Assembly: GCF_003865135.1 (NCBI RefSeq)
Contig: NZ_BHZC01000001.1
Location: 4,650,001 to 4,714,000, forward strand
Direction of reading: 5' to 3'
Origin: Streptomyces chrestomyceticus JCM 4735
GTDB taxonomy: Bacteria > Actinomycetota > Actinomycetes > Streptomycetales > Streptomycetaceae
DNA length: 64,000 nucleotides
Shown: positions 8,284-17,724 of the stretch, one piece after another
How the letters are laid out: each line of letters begins with the position of its first letter
Numbering within the stretch: the stretch's first letter is position 1
Program-made: the position numbers and the translations under genes
Notes under the pieces: generated by a model
The model's input: the letters and a program-made list of their open reading frames with translations, nothing else
What the model was told of the DNA's origin: nothing
Database searches by the model: none

Positions 8284-9177
8284 CTACCGTCCGAGCTGCG
8301 CAAGCCCCTCCCCGGCGATCCGCTCGAACACCGAAAGGTCCGCTTCGAAGACCGACCCGTCGATCGGCCAGTGCAGCACGATCTCGTCGATGCCCGCCTC
8401 GGCGTGTGCGCCGGCGAAGTCCACGAAGGCGTCCACGGAAGCGAGCGGACGGTCCGGCGTGAAGCCGGTGAGCATGATCCTCTCCAGCTCACCGGCGTCC
8501 CGGCCGGCCTCGGCGCACGCCTTGCCGAGGCGTTCGACCTGGCCGCGTACGGCTTCCAGGGACTCGGCCGCGGTGCCGGTCGCGGACGTCTTCGGGTCGC
8601 CGGTGGTCACCCACGCCTGCCCGTACCCGGCGGCCAGCCGCATGCCGCGCGGCCCGGTGGCCGCGATCGCGAACGGCAACCGGGGGCGCTGTACACAGCC
8701 GGGGATGTTGCGCACTTCGTGGGCGCGGTAGTGCTCGCCCTCGTACGAGACCACGTCCTGCGTCAGCAGCCGGTCCAGCAGCGGTACGAACTCGCCGAAG
8801 TGGTCGGCCCGTTCCCGGGGTGTCCACGGCTCCTGGCCGAGTGCCGTGGCGTCGAAACCGGAGCCGCCGGCGCCGATGCCGAGGGTGATCCGCCCGTCGC
8901 TGATGTCGTCCAGGGAGATCAGTTCCTTGGCGAGGGTCACCGGGTGCCGGAAGTTCGGGGAGGTGACGAGGGTGCCCAGCCGCATCCGGGACGTCGCGGC
9001 GGCGGCCGCGGTCAGTGTCGGCACCGCGCCGAACCACGGTCCGTCCCGGAAACTCCGCCAGGAGAGGTGGTCATAGGTGTACGCGGTGTGGAAGCCCAGC
9101 TCCTCGGCGCGCTGCCACACCTCCCGGCCACCCTCGGACCAGCGGCGGACGGGAAGGATCACGGTGCTCAGTCGCAT
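8284..9177 (-). CDS. LLM class flavin-dependent oxidoreductase
   Basis: 297 aa from ATG 9177; the open frame extends further upstream, but that part is Arg-rich and non-conserved in character. It has the luciferase-like TIM-barrel pattern: MRLSTVILPVRRW at the start, AEELGFHTAYTYDHLSW, the TLVTSPNFRHP segment and ITLGIGAGGSGFDATALG. Family members use F420 or FMN in hydride transfer; actinobacterial ones are often F420-dependent. The substrate cannot be assigned, and no obvious partner gene is adjacent. Confidence 0.85.
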   Translation of the reverse strand: MRLSTVILPVRRWSEGGREVWQRAEELGFHTAYTYDHLSWRSFRDGPWFGAVPTLTAAAAATSRMRLGTLVTSPNFRHPVTLAKELISLDDISDGRITLGIGAGGSGFDATALGQEPWTPRERADHFGEFVPLLDRLLTQDVVSYEGEHYRAHEVRNIPGCVQRPRLPFAIAATGPRGMRLAAGYGQAWVTTGDPKTSATGTAAESLEAVRGQVERLGKACAEAGRDAGELERIMLTGFTPDRPLASVDAFVDFAGAHAEAGIDEIVLHWPIDGSVFEADLSVFERIAGEGLAQLGR

Positions 9178-9545
9178 GGGTACGAGCGTACGGCGGCGCG
9201 GCACCGGGCCCGCGAGCCGTGGTGAGCACCCGCACACGGGCGCCACGCGCCGTGTACGCGGGGTGCACATGCCGTACGGGCGCACACGTAGCCGTCCGTA
9301 CGCCCGTCTCCGCATCCGTACGCCTCTCCGCCCGAACCTGCGCGGGTAAGGCTCGGCCTTTGGGCGGGTGCGTACGGCACCCGCTCCGGTACGACCCGCC
9401 GCTCGTCTTCCTACGGCCCGGTACCCGTTCCCGTACGGCCGTCCGGCACCCTCCGGCGTACGCCCCCGTACTCCCGACACGAACCCGCCTCCGTCAAGCT
9501 CATGCGCGCGACCCGCCGCACGCCTGTGCGCGCATATGCGCGAAG
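9178..9545. other. Intergenic region dense in CGTACG motifs
   Basis: A 368-base gap between divergent genes. It contains no convincing coding frame but many CGTACG/GTACGGGC hexamer-like repeats (for example around 9188, 9250, 9298, 9319, 9369, 9430 and 9460). Promoters for both flanking genes must lie here, but I could not pick -35/-10 boxes with confidence. Confidence 0.4.
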
Positions 9546-10439
9546 ATGGACGGCGTGACCGATGCCTCCGCAGAGCCTCCCCTGGCGCCAGGGTCCGACG
9601 GGAAAACGATCCGGCTGATCGCCACCGACCTCGACGGCACGTTGCTGCGCGACGACAAGACGGTCTCCGGCCGGACGATCGCCGCGCTGGCCGCCGCCGA
9701 GCGGGCGGGCATCGAGGTCTTCTTCGTGACCGGCCGGCCGGCCCGCTGGATGGATGTGGTCAGTGACCATGTGCACGGGCACGGGCTGGCGATCTGCGCG
9801 AACGGCGCGGCCGTCGTCGACCTTCATCACGGCCGCCGGATCGTCGAGATCAGCCCGCTGGAACGGCCGGAGGCGCTCTCCGTCGTGCAAACGCTGCGCG
9901 CTGCCGCTCCCGGTACGACGTTCGCGGTCGAGCGGACCGGCGGCATCAACTACGAGCCGGCCTACCCGCCCTTCCACCTCGACCCGGCCGCCGTCATCGC
10001 GCCCGCGGAGAAGCTCCTGGCCGAACCGAGCCCGGAGGAGCGGCAGTCCCCGCTGAGCCCCGACCAGCCCGTACTCAAGCTCCTCGCGCACCACCCCGAC
10101 CTGGACCCGGACGCCTTCCTCGACCTGGCCCGCGCGCGGGCGGGCCGGTACGCCTCCTTCACCCGGTCCAGCCCCACCGCGCTCCTGGAGATCAGCGGCC
10201 TGGGCGTCAGCAAGGCCGGCACCCTGGCCCGCTGCTGCGCGGAGCGCGGCATCAGCCCCGACCAGGTCGTCGCCTTCGGGGACATGCCCAACGACATCGA
10301 GATGCTGGCGTGGGCCGGCACCGCGTACGCGATGGCGAACGCGCATCCCGCCGTACTGGCCGCGACGGACCTCCACACGGCCGGCAACAACGAGGACGGC
10401 GTGGCGGCCGTGATCGAACGCATACTTGAGCGCCGCTGA
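9546..10439 (+). CDS. HAD superfamily hydrolase, Cof/IIB type
   Basis: 297 aa from ATG 9546; GTG 9555 is an alternative and neither has a strong ribosome-binding site. HAD motif I is present as IATDLDGTLLRDD near residue 25, motif II as FFVTGRPARW, motif III as the Lys of GVSKAGTL, and motif IV as VAFGDMPNDIEML near the end. The large insert between motifs II and III is a C2B/IIB cap. Members dephosphorylate sugar phosphates, PLP or similar small molecules in the cytoplasm. The specific substrate is not evident. Confidence 0.88.
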   Translation: MDGVTDASAEPPLAPGSDGKTIRLIATDLDGTLLRDDKTVSGRTIAALAAAERAGIEVFFVTGRPARWMDVVSDHVHGHGLAICANGAAVVDLHHGRRIVEISPLERPEALSVVQTLRAAAPGTTFAVERTGGINYEPAYPPFHLDPAAVIAPAEKLLAEPSPEERQSPLSPDQPVLKLLAHHPDLDPDAFLDLARARAGRYASFTRSSPTALLEISGLGVSKAGTLARCCAERGISPDQVVAFGDMPNDIEMLAWAGTAYAMANAHPAVLAATDLHTAGNNEDGVAAVIERILERR

Positions 10440-10482
10440 CCGCCCCTCGCCGCCCCACCCCCCGTCTGGTCACCGCACCTCC

Positions 10483-11829
10483 TCACCGCAATCGCACCCC
10501 CCGGCTCGCCAACCATGGCACCGGATCGATCCCCGATCCCATGCGCGGCGTGCGGCGTACCTCGAAGTGCAGGTGCGGTCCGGTGGAGTTGCCGGTCGTA
10601 CCCGACAGCGCGATCTGCTGTCCCGGCCGTACCCGCTGTCCGGGGCGGGCCAGCGCCGCCGACAGGTGCGCGTACTGCGAGAACGCACCGGCGCCGTGCT
10701 GCACGACCATGCTGATCCCGAAGCTGTCACCGCAGGTCAGGCTGTCGACACGGCCCCAGCCCACGGACCGTACGGGGGTGCCGACCGGCACCGCGAAGTC
10801 CTGGCCCGTGTGGCCGTGTGCCCAGCGGCGGCCCGAGCCGCCGAAGCCTGCGGACAGGACGTAGTGCTCCACCGGCCGGGTCCACCCGGTGCCCGGCGCC
10901 GTCACCGGCGGTGCCGCGGGCTCGGAACGCTTCGCCGCCGCGGTCACCGTGCCGGGCAGCCCGCAGCGCCCCTCGCGGGACGCCTTCCGGGACAGCTCCC
11001 GGAGCTGTCCGCGGACGACACCCAGGCGGCGGCTGATGCGCAGGCGCTCGGTGTCGAGGCGGGAGCGGTGGGCGACCAGCGCCGCGGAGCGGGCCAGTAC
11101 GGCCGCGCGGTCCGCCTCCAGGGCCCGGCTCAGGCGCAGCGCCTCGCGCGCACGGGAGGCCAGCAGGTGTTGCCGGTGATCGGCGTTCCGGTAGGCGTCC
11201 AGTACCGCCTCGGGGCTCGGACGCGCCTGGCGCCCGTGATGGGCCTGGGGGCCGCGACGGGCCTGGGAGCCGTGCCGTGCCCGGGTACTCAGGGCGAACG
11301 GCAGCCGGTTGTTGCTGCGGTACTGCGCACCGGCGATCCGTCCGGCCGCCCGGCGCAGTTCACCGGCCCTGCGGCGTTCCCGGAGGAGGGCCGCCCGCAG
11401 TTGCGCGGCGCGGGTCCGGCCCGCTCTCATCTCGCGCAGGATCTTCGCGTACGACCGCCCGGTCCGGTGCGCGGCCCTGCCGAGCCGGAGCGCCTCCAGG
11501 CTCGCGGCGGCCAGCCGGTCGGCACCGTGGGCGCGTACCGGGGAGGGGCGGCGGGGAGCGGGCAGCGACGCTAAGGGGGCGATGTCACTCGGTTCCGCCG
11601 GGGCCGAGGCGGCGGGCGGGACCCCGGCCCGGGCCGTCCCGCCGGCGGCAGGCTCTGTACCTGCCGCCGCCGTCAGCGCCACGACCAGCGACAACGTCAC
11701 CCGCACCGCTCGTGACGGCGCGCCGCACCGCCGGCGGACACAGCGCCCTGCCCGCCCGTACGTACGCTGGGCAGGACGCCACCGTCCTCGGACCGTCTTA
11801 CGCAGCCAATCCAGCAGACCTGGACACAT
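10483..11829 (-). CDS. Secreted M23 family metallopeptidase (peptidoglycan hydrolase)
   Basis: About 448 aa from ATG 11829; TTG 11880 and an internal GTG near 11706 are alternatives, and the internal GTG would put the signal segment (VTLSLVVALTAAAG) at the very N-terminus. After the signal region come an Arg/Ala-rich coiled-coil-like stretch and a C-terminal LytM/M23 domain. Its zinc-binding motifs are visible as GHTGQDFAVPVGTPV (His and Asp ligands) and GPHLHFEV (HxH). These enzymes cut peptide cross-links in peptidoglycan outside the membrane. The 287 bases upstream hold an imperfect GGGCA/TGCCC inverted repeat but no regulator site I can assign. Confidence 0.8.
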   Translation of the reverse strand: MCPGLLDWLRKTVRGRWRPAQRTYGRAGRCVRRRCGAPSRAVRVTLSLVVALTAAAGTEPAAGGTARAGVPPAASAPAEPSDIAPLASLPAPRRPSPVRAHGADRLAAASLEALRLGRAAHRTGRSYAKILREMRAGRTRAAQLRAALLRERRRAGELRRAAGRIAGAQYRSNNRLPFALSTRARHGSQARRGPQAHHGRQARPSPEAVLDAYRNADHRQHLLASRAREALRLSRALEADRAAVLARSAALVAHRSRLDTERLRISRRLGVVRGQLRELSRKASREGRCGLPGTVTAAAKRSEPAAPPVTAPGTGWTRPVEHYVLSAGFGGSGRRWAHGHTGQDFAVPVGTPVRSVGWGRVDSLTCGDSFGISMVVQHGAGAFSQYAHLSAALARPGQRVRPGQQIALSGTTGNSTGPHLHFEVRRTPRMGSGIDPVPWLASRGVRLR

Positions 11830-12116
11830 GGGCAGATAGTTGCCCAAACACGAACAAAACCAACTAAAACGTTTCGCCAACCTCGCTCACGGAGCCCCGA
11901 AAGGAGCAACCCGCCCCCCACGGAATGGCCGGAATCAGCCGCTCCGGCAACGCGACAGATCACTCGAATACCGGTTGAACCAGACGGAGGTACACCGGCT
12001 GGTCCGTATGGAGGCACCCGGGCCTCGTCACACCGCACGGCCCCCTCCCGGCCGCGACCACCGCCCCTGGCCCCTGGCCTACGGTCCCCTGCTCCGGCTC
12101 CCGACCTCCGGCCCCC

Positions 12117-13916
12117 TCAGAGCGGCGCTTCCCAGGTCACCATCGTCCCCGCCCCGCCCTCCCCCAGGCCCGGCCCGTACGTACTGGACCCGCCCAGCGA
12201 CTCGGCCCGCTTCGCGAGGTTGCGCAGGCCGCTGCGCCGGCCGCCGTCCGGGATGCCCACGCCGTCGTCGGCGACCGTCAGCCGTACGCCGTCCCGGCCG
12301 TCCGGCAGCTTGATCGTCGAGTCCACGACGACCTCGATGCGCGAGGCGTCCGCGTGCCGGAACGCGTTGGACAGCGCCTCGCGCAGCGCGGCGATCAGGT
12401 TCTTGCCGGTCAGCTCGCCGACGCGGGCGTCCACCGGGCCGACGAAGTTCGCCGACGGCTGGAAGCCGAGCGGCACGGCGGCGGTCCCGATCTCCCGCAG
12501 CACCCGGGTCCGCAGCCCGGACGGCGCCTCGGCCGGGCCCTGTTGCAGCGCGAAGATCGCGGTACGGATCTCCTGGATGGTGACGTCGAGCTCGTCGACG
12601 GCCTTGCCGATGCCCTCCTGCACCTCCGGCACGACCGCCCTGCGCTGCGCGCTCTCCAGCATCATCCCGGTCGCGAAGAGCCGCTGGATGACCAGGTCGT
12701 GCAGATCACGGGCGATCCGGTCGCGGTCCTCGTAGACGGCCAGCCGCTCGCGGTCGCGCTGCGCGTCGGCCAGCACGAGCGCCAGCGCGGCCTGGGCGGC
12801 GAACTGGGTGGCCAGCGTGCGTTCGGCGGTGGTGAAGGGGCGGTCGCCGCGCTCCCGCGGTGTCGCCAGTGTGCCCAGCACCCGGCCGCCGCTCCTGAGG
12901 GGCAGCAGCATGCTGGGGCCGAACCGCGACGCGACGTCCGTGACCATCCGCGGGTCGGTGGCCGAGTCCTCCACGAACACCGGCTCGCCGGCCAGCAGTT
13001 GCGCGGCCACCGGGCTCTCGGCCGGCATGTGGGTGCCGATGAGGCCGGCGGGATCGTCCGCCGACGCCGCGACGATCTCCAGTCCGCCGTCCGCCGCGGG
13101 CAGCAGCACGATGCCGGCCGCGGAGTCGGCCAGCTTGCGGGCCTGTTCGGCGACGACCGCGAGCGCGTCGTCCACGTCGCTGCCGGCCAGCAGCGCGGTG
13201 GTCACGGCGGCCGCGCCGTCGATCCACCGCTCCCGCTGCCGCGTCGCCGCGTACATCCGCGCGTTGCCGATGGCGATGCCCGCCTCGGTGGCGAGCACCC
13301 GCACCATGTGCAGATCGCCCTCGCTGAACTCGCCGCCCCCACGCTTCTCGGTCAGATAGAGGTTGCCGAAAATCTCCCCCTGGACGCGGATCGGCACCCC
13401 GAGGAAGGTCCGCATCGGCGGGTGTCCCGGCGGAAAGCCCGCCGACCGCACGTCCTGGGTGAGGTCCGCCAGCCGTAGCGCCTTCGGGTCATGGATGAGG
13501 GCGCCGAGCAGCCCCTTGTGCCCGTCCGGCAGCGCGCCGATCCGGGCGTGCTCCTCGGCACTGACGCCGTACGTCACGAAGTCCGACAGGCCCTCCCGCG
13601 CCTCGTCGATGATCCCGATCGCGGCGTAGCGGGCGTCGGCCAGCTCGGCGGCGGTCTCCACGATCCGGTCCAGGGTGATGTGCAGATCCAGGCCCGCGCC
13701 GACGGTACGCATCGCCTCCAGGAGCTGCGGTACCCGTGCGGTCAGCTCGGTCGACAGGCCCTGGAGGCTGCGGGTCGCCTCGGTGGCCGCTTCCATGGGG
13801 TCGGAGGCGGAGCCGGACGCGGACGCGCCGTCGGCGCCCGTGGGTGCCGTCCCGGAGCCCGTGCCGTCGGGTGCCCCGGTGCCCATGGGGTCTGAGGGTC
13901 CTGTCGTGACTGCCAT
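12117..13916 (-). CDS. DevS/DosS-like GAF sensor histidine kinase
   Basis: 599 aa. Order: disordered Gly/Ser/Asp-rich N-terminus (1-45), GAF domain 1 (about 65-220), GAF domain 2 (about 235-385), HisKA_3 dimerisation domain with phospho-acceptor H406 in ARDLHDLVIQ, and an HATPase domain (about 500-599) with EALSNAFRHA and DDGVGIP. The segment GFPPGHPPMRTFLGVP (160-175) matches the part of GAF-A that carries the haem-ligating His in mycobacterial DevS/DosT, making H165 a candidate ligand (inference). It lies downstream of cydABDC on the same strand, which fits oxygen or redox sensing. No response regulator gene is adjacent. Confidence 0.9.
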   Translation of the reverse strand: MAVTTGPSDPMGTGAPDGTGSGTAPTGADGASASGSASDPMEAATEATRSLQGLSTELTARVPQLLEAMRTVGAGLDLHITLDRIVETAAELADARYAAIGIIDEAREGLSDFVTYGVSAEEHARIGALPDGHKGLLGALIHDPKALRLADLTQDVRSAGFPPGHPPMRTFLGVPIRVQGEIFGNLYLTEKRGGGEFSEGDLHMVRVLATEAGIAIGNARMYAATRQRERWIDGAAAVTTALLAGSDVDDALAVVAEQARKLADSAAGIVLLPAADGGLEIVAASADDPAGLIGTHMPAESPVAAQLLAGEPVFVEDSATDPRMVTDVASRFGPSMLLPLRSGGRVLGTLATPRERGDRPFTTAERTLATQFAAQAALALVLADAQRDRERLAVYEDRDRIARDLHDLVIQRLFATGMMLESAQRRAVVPEVQEGIGKAVDELDVTIQEIRTAIFALQQGPAEAPSGLRTRVLREIGTAAVPLGFQPSANFVGPVDARVGELTGKNLIAALREALSNAFRHADASRIEVVVDSTIKLPDGRDGVRLTVADDGVGIPDGGRRSGLRNLAKRAESLGGSSTYGPGLGEGGAGTMVTWEAPL

Positions 13917-14071
13917 GGGACGAGCCTAATAGTCGCTTTCCCGATGAAAGCCTTCTATACGGCAATTCGGACGCCGGACCGGACCACCCCGGACCGCCCC
14001 GGGCTGCCACGTCACCCCGGTCCGGACGTCCGCCGCCACCGTACGCAGCGGACGCCGGCACCCGTCGTTCT

Positions 14072-17000
14072 TCAGCCGTTCACCGTGTCGGCCGGACGCG
14101 TGTCCGCGATTCCTCGGACTCCGGCGCGCGCGTCCACCGCCAGCTCCCGCTCCCGCATCCGGCGGAACGGGCCGTCGGCCACCGCCAGCTCCGCGTACGT
14201 GCCGTGCTGGACGGGCCGCCCCTCGTCGAGGACCAGCACCTCGTCGACGGCCTCCAGGCCCTCCAGCCGGTGCGTGATCAGCACGGTCGTACGGCCCTCG
14301 GTCGCGGCCAGCAGGTCGGCGGTCAGGGCGTCGGCGGTGGCCAGGTCGAGGTGTTCGGCGGGCTCGTCCAGCACCAGGACGGGGAAGTCGGCGAGCAGCG
14401 CGCGGGCCAGCGCGAGACGCTGCCGCTGGCCGCCGGAGAGCCGGGCACCGTGCTCGCCGACCATCGTGTCCAGCCCGTTGGGCAGCGACCGGACCCAGTC
14501 GGCCAGGCGGGCCCGCGTGAGCGCGTCCCACAGGTCGCCCTCGCCCGCTCCGGGCCGCGCGAGCCGCAGGTTCTCCCGTACGGAGCTGTCGAAGAGGTGC
14601 GCGTCCTGCGCGCACAGGCCGACCTGCCGCCGTACGGCGTCACCGTCCGCTGCCGCCGCGTCCACTCCGCTCAGCGTGTACGAGCCCGCCTCCCGGTCCA
14701 GGAAGCGCAGCAGCACCTGGGCGAGCGTCGTCTTGCCCGAACCGGACGGGCCGACGACCACCAGCCGCCGCCCGGCGGGGAGGACGAAGCCGACACCGTC
14801 CAGCGCGGGCACCGACTGACCGGGGTACCGGGCCGTGAGCCCCTCGACGACCATCGGGAACGGGGAGTCCGGCAGCGGTACGGCCACCGGGCCGGCCGGT
14901 TCGGTGACCGGCTCGGGCGCGTCCAGCACCTCGAAGACCCGCTCGGCCGCCCGGCGCGTGCGCTGCCGGTACTGCACGGCGAGCGGCAGCCCCGCCACGG
15001 CCTCGAACGCGGCGAGCGGAACGAGCACCACGACCGCCAGGCACACGCCCGTCAGCCGCCCCTCATGAACGGCCTGGACGCCCACGACGGCCGCCGCGGC
15101 CACCGTCAGCCCGCACAGCAGCGCGGACAGCCCGGCCCCGGCACCGGCCGCGGCCGCCGAACGGGACGCGATCCGGGTCAGGTCGCGGTCGGCGCGGCGC
15201 GTCCGGTCGACACGGGAGGCGAGCGCGCCGGACACCGTCAGCTCGGCCGTGCCGGTCAGCAGGTCGAGGACGTGGGCGGAGAGCACACCGCGGGCGGGGG
15301 AGAGCTGCCGCTCGGCACGGCGTGCGAGCACGGCGGACAGCGCCGGCACCCCCACACCCGCCAGGAGCAGCCCGGCGGCGAGGAGGGCGCCCGCCTCGGG
15401 CAGCAGCCAGGCGGTGAACCCGACGGAGCCCGCGCCGACCACCACGGCCGCCCCGACCGGCAGCAGCCACCGCAGGAAGTAGTCCTGCACGGCGTCGACA
15501 TCGGCCACCAGGCGCGACAGCAGGTCGCCGCTGCTGCGCGCCCGCAGCCCGGCGGGCGCCAGGCGCTCCAGGCGCCGGAAGACGGCCACCCGTACGTCCG
15601 CGAGCATCCGGAAGACGGCGTCGTGCGCCACCAGCCGCTCCGCGTACCGGAACACGGCCCGGCCGATGCCGAAGGCCCGCGTCGCGGTGACCGCCACCAT
15701 CAGGTACAGGACGGGCGGGTGCTGCGCCGCCCGGGAGATGAGCCATCCGGACGTGGCCATCAGGCCCACGGCGCTGCCCAGCGCCAGGCTGCCCAGCAGC
15801 AGCGCCAGTCCGAGCCGGCCCCAGCGGGCCCGCGCCAGGCCCCGCAGCCGCGCCAACGCCGGACGCCGGGCCCCGGGTACGACGTCCGGGCCGTCCGCGG
15901 GCTCCGAGGCCGCAAGATCGTCGCGTGCGGCTTCGTCGGGGCTCTCCCGTGCGGGCTCCACGGGCGTGGCAAGCTCCTGCGCCTGCGGCGCCGCCGCCTC
16001 CACCACCGGACCCGCCAGCCGCACCGTACGGTCCGCCACCGTCAGTAGCGCGGGCCGGTGGACGACCAGCAGCACCGTGCGGCCGGCCGCCAGGCGGCGT
16101 ACCGCGTCGACGATGCCCGCCTCCGTCTCGCCGTCCAGGTTCGCGGTCGGCTCGTCGAGCAGCAGGACCGGGCGGTCGGCCAGGAACGCGCGGGCCAGGG
16201 CCAGGCGTTGCCGCTGCCCCGCCGACAGGCCGGAACCGCCCTCGCCGAGTACGGTCTCCGCGCCGTCGGGCAGCGCGGAGACGAAGTCCAGGGCCCCGGC
16301 GTCGCGGAGCGCGGCCCGTAGCGCCGAGTCGTCCGCATCGGGGCGGGCCAGCCGCACGTTGTCGGCGATGGTGCCCGCGAAGAGGTACGGGCGCTGCGCC
16401 ACCCAGGCGATCTGCCGCCGCCAGGCCTCCGGGTCGACGGTGGCGAGGTCCCGGCCGCCGGCCCGTACCCGTCCCGCCGCGGGCGCGGCGAAGCCGAGGA
16501 GGACGTTCAGCAAGGTCGACTTGCCCGCACCGGAGGGGCCGACGAGTGCCACCGTCTCACCGGGCCTGACCTCGAACGACGTCTCGGCGAGCGAGGGTTG
16601 GGAGCGGCCGGGGTGGCGCACGACGAGTCCCTCGACGGACAGCGCGGTGCTGTCGGGAACGGGCTCGTCGCCCGTCGTACGCGGCGGCGTCTCCAGCACC
16701 GCGAAGATCTCCTCCGCCGCCGCCAGACCCTCGGCCGCCGCGTGGTACTGCGCTCCGACCTGCCGCAACGGCAGATACGCCTCGGGCGCCAGGATCAGCA
16801 CCAGCAGGCCCGTGTACAGGTCCAGATCGCCGTGCACCAGCCGCATCCCGATGCCGACCGCGACCAGCGCGACCGAGAGCGTGGCGAGCAGTTCCAGCGC
16901 GAAGGAGGACAGGAAGGCGATCCGCAGGGTGCGCAGCGTGGCGCGGCGGTACTCGCCGGTGATGGCACGGATGGACGCGGCCTGCGCCTTGGCCCGGCCG

Positions 17001-17641
17001 AAGACCTTCAGTGTGGGCAGCCCGGCGACCACGTCCAGGAAGTGGCCCGACAGCCGCGACAGCAGCCGCCACTGGCGGTCCATGCGGTTCTGCGTGGCCC
17101 AGCCGATGAGGATCATGAACAGCGGGATCAGCGGCAGCGTCACGACGATGATCGCGGCCGAGATCCAGTCGCCTGCGACGATCCGCGCCAGTACCGCGAC
17201 GGGCACCACGACCGCCAGGCCCAGTTGCGGCAGGTAACGCGCGAAGTAGTCGTCGAGGGCGTCGATACCGCGGGTGGCGAGGGTGGTGAGTTCCCCGGAC
17301 CGCTGGGTGCTCAGCCAGCCCGGCCCCAGACCGGCCGCCGCCTGCGTCAGCAGCCGCGTACGCAGCTCGGACTTGACCGCCGCGCTCGCCCGGTGCGCGG
17401 CCAGTTCCGTCAGCCAGGCCACCAGACCACGGCCGACGGAGACCAGTACGAGCAGCATCACCGGTGTGCTCAGGCCCGCGAGATCGAGGTCGCGCTGGAA
17501 GGCGCCGACGACGACTTCGGCGATGAGCATGGCCTGGCCGATGACCAGTCCCGAGCCGGCCAGCCCGAGGACCACCACCGCCGCGAGGAAGAAACGGGTG
17601 GCGCGGGCGTACCGCAGCAGGCGCGGGTCGACGGGTTTCAC
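14072..17641 (-). CDS. cydDC: Fused CydDC-type thiol reductant ABC exporter
   Basis: 1189 aa from GTG 17641. A TTG at 17650 would extend it by three codons, but the AGAGG at 17651-17655 spaces properly only for the GTG. Two half-transporters are fused. The first has six membrane segments then an ATPase with GPSGAGKST and LSAGQRQRLALARAF. The second repeats the layout from about residue 600 with GPSGSGKTT and LSGGQRQRLALARAL. CydDC exports cysteine/glutathione to the periplasmic side and is needed for cytochrome bd assembly. Fusion of CydD and CydC is usual in Streptomyces. It follows cydB by 83 bases, with a strong hairpin between them. Confidence 0.95.
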   Translation of the reverse strand: MKPVDPRLLRYARATRFFLAAVVVLGLAGSGLVIGQAMLIAEVVVGAFQRDLDLAGLSTPVMLLVLVSVGRGLVAWLTELAAHRASAAVKSELRTRLLTQAAAGLGPGWLSTQRSGELTTLATRGIDALDDYFARYLPQLGLAVVVPVAVLARIVAGDWISAAIIVVTLPLIPLFMILIGWATQNRMDRQWRLLSRLSGHFLDVVAGLPTLKVFGRAKAQAASIRAITGEYRRATLRTLRIAFLSSFALELLATLSVALVAVGIGMRLVHGDLDLYTGLLVLILAPEAYLPLRQVGAQYHAAAEGLAAAEEIFAVLETPPRTTGDEPVPDSTALSVEGLVVRHPGRSQPSLAETSFEVRPGETVALVGPSGAGKSTLLNVLLGFAAPAAGRVRAGGRDLATVDPEAWRRQIAWVAQRPYLFAGTIADNVRLARPDADDSALRAALRDAGALDFVSALPDGAETVLGEGGSGLSAGQRQRLALARAFLADRPVLLLDEPTANLDGETEAGIVDAVRRLAAGRTVLLVVHRPALLTVADRTVRLAGPVVEAAAPQAQELATPVEPARESPDEAARDDLAASEPADGPDVVPGARRPALARLRGLARARWGRLGLALLLGSLALGSAVGLMATSGWLISRAAQHPPVLYLMVAVTATRAFGIGRAVFRYAERLVAHDAVFRMLADVRVAVFRRLERLAPAGLRARSSGDLLSRLVADVDAVQDYFLRWLLPVGAAVVVGAGSVGFTAWLLPEAGALLAAGLLLAGVGVPALSAVLARRAERQLSPARGVLSAHVLDLLTGTAELTVSGALASRVDRTRRADRDLTRIASRSAAAAGAGAGLSALLCGLTVAAAAVVGVQAVHEGRLTGVCLAVVVLVPLAAFEAVAGLPLAVQYRQRTRRAAERVFEVLDAPEPVTEPAGPVAVPLPDSPFPMVVEGLTARYPGQSVPALDGVGFVLPAGRRLVVVGPSGSGKTTLAQVLLRFLDREAGSYTLSGVDAAAADGDAVRRQVGLCAQDAHLFDSSVRENLRLARPGAGEGDLWDALTRARLADWVRSLPNGLDTMVGEHGARLSGGQRQRLALARALLADFPVLVLDEPAEHLDLATADALTADLLAATEGRTTVLITHRLEGLEAVDEVLVLDEGRPVQHGTYAELAVADGPFRRMRERELAVDARAGVRGIADTRPADTVNG

Positions 17642-17649
17642 GTGAAACA
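17634..17649. other. parS site overlapping the cydDC start
   Basis: GGTTTCACGTGAAACA matches the Streptomyces parS 16-mer at 15 of 16 positions, with the 14-base core GTTTCACGTGAAAC at 17635-17648 perfect. The GTG at the centre of the palindrome on the minus strand is the likely cydDC start codon. Confidence 0.9.
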
Positions 17650-17685
17650 ACCTCTCCCGGGCGGAAGTTGATCAGTCGGTGACGG

Positions 17686-17714
17686 CCGGTGGGGTCCCGC
17701 CGGGACCCCACCGG
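17686..17714 (-). terminator. Hairpin between cydB and cydDC
   Basis: A near-perfect 14-base-pair stem (CCGGTGGGGTCCCG / CGGGACCCCACCGG) with a one-base centre, immediately after the cydB stop and 45 bases before the cydDC start. There is no T-run, so it may attenuate rather than fully stop transcription, or stabilise the cydAB message. Confidence 0.65.
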
Positions 17715-17724
17715 GGGGAGCTTC

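Noticed and set aside
11830..12116. Possible ydaO (c-di-AMP) riboswitch upstream of the M23 peptidase
   Set aside because: Such riboswitches precede some Streptomyces cell-wall hydrolase genes, but I could not align the conserved core here. A cmsearch with RF00379 would decide.
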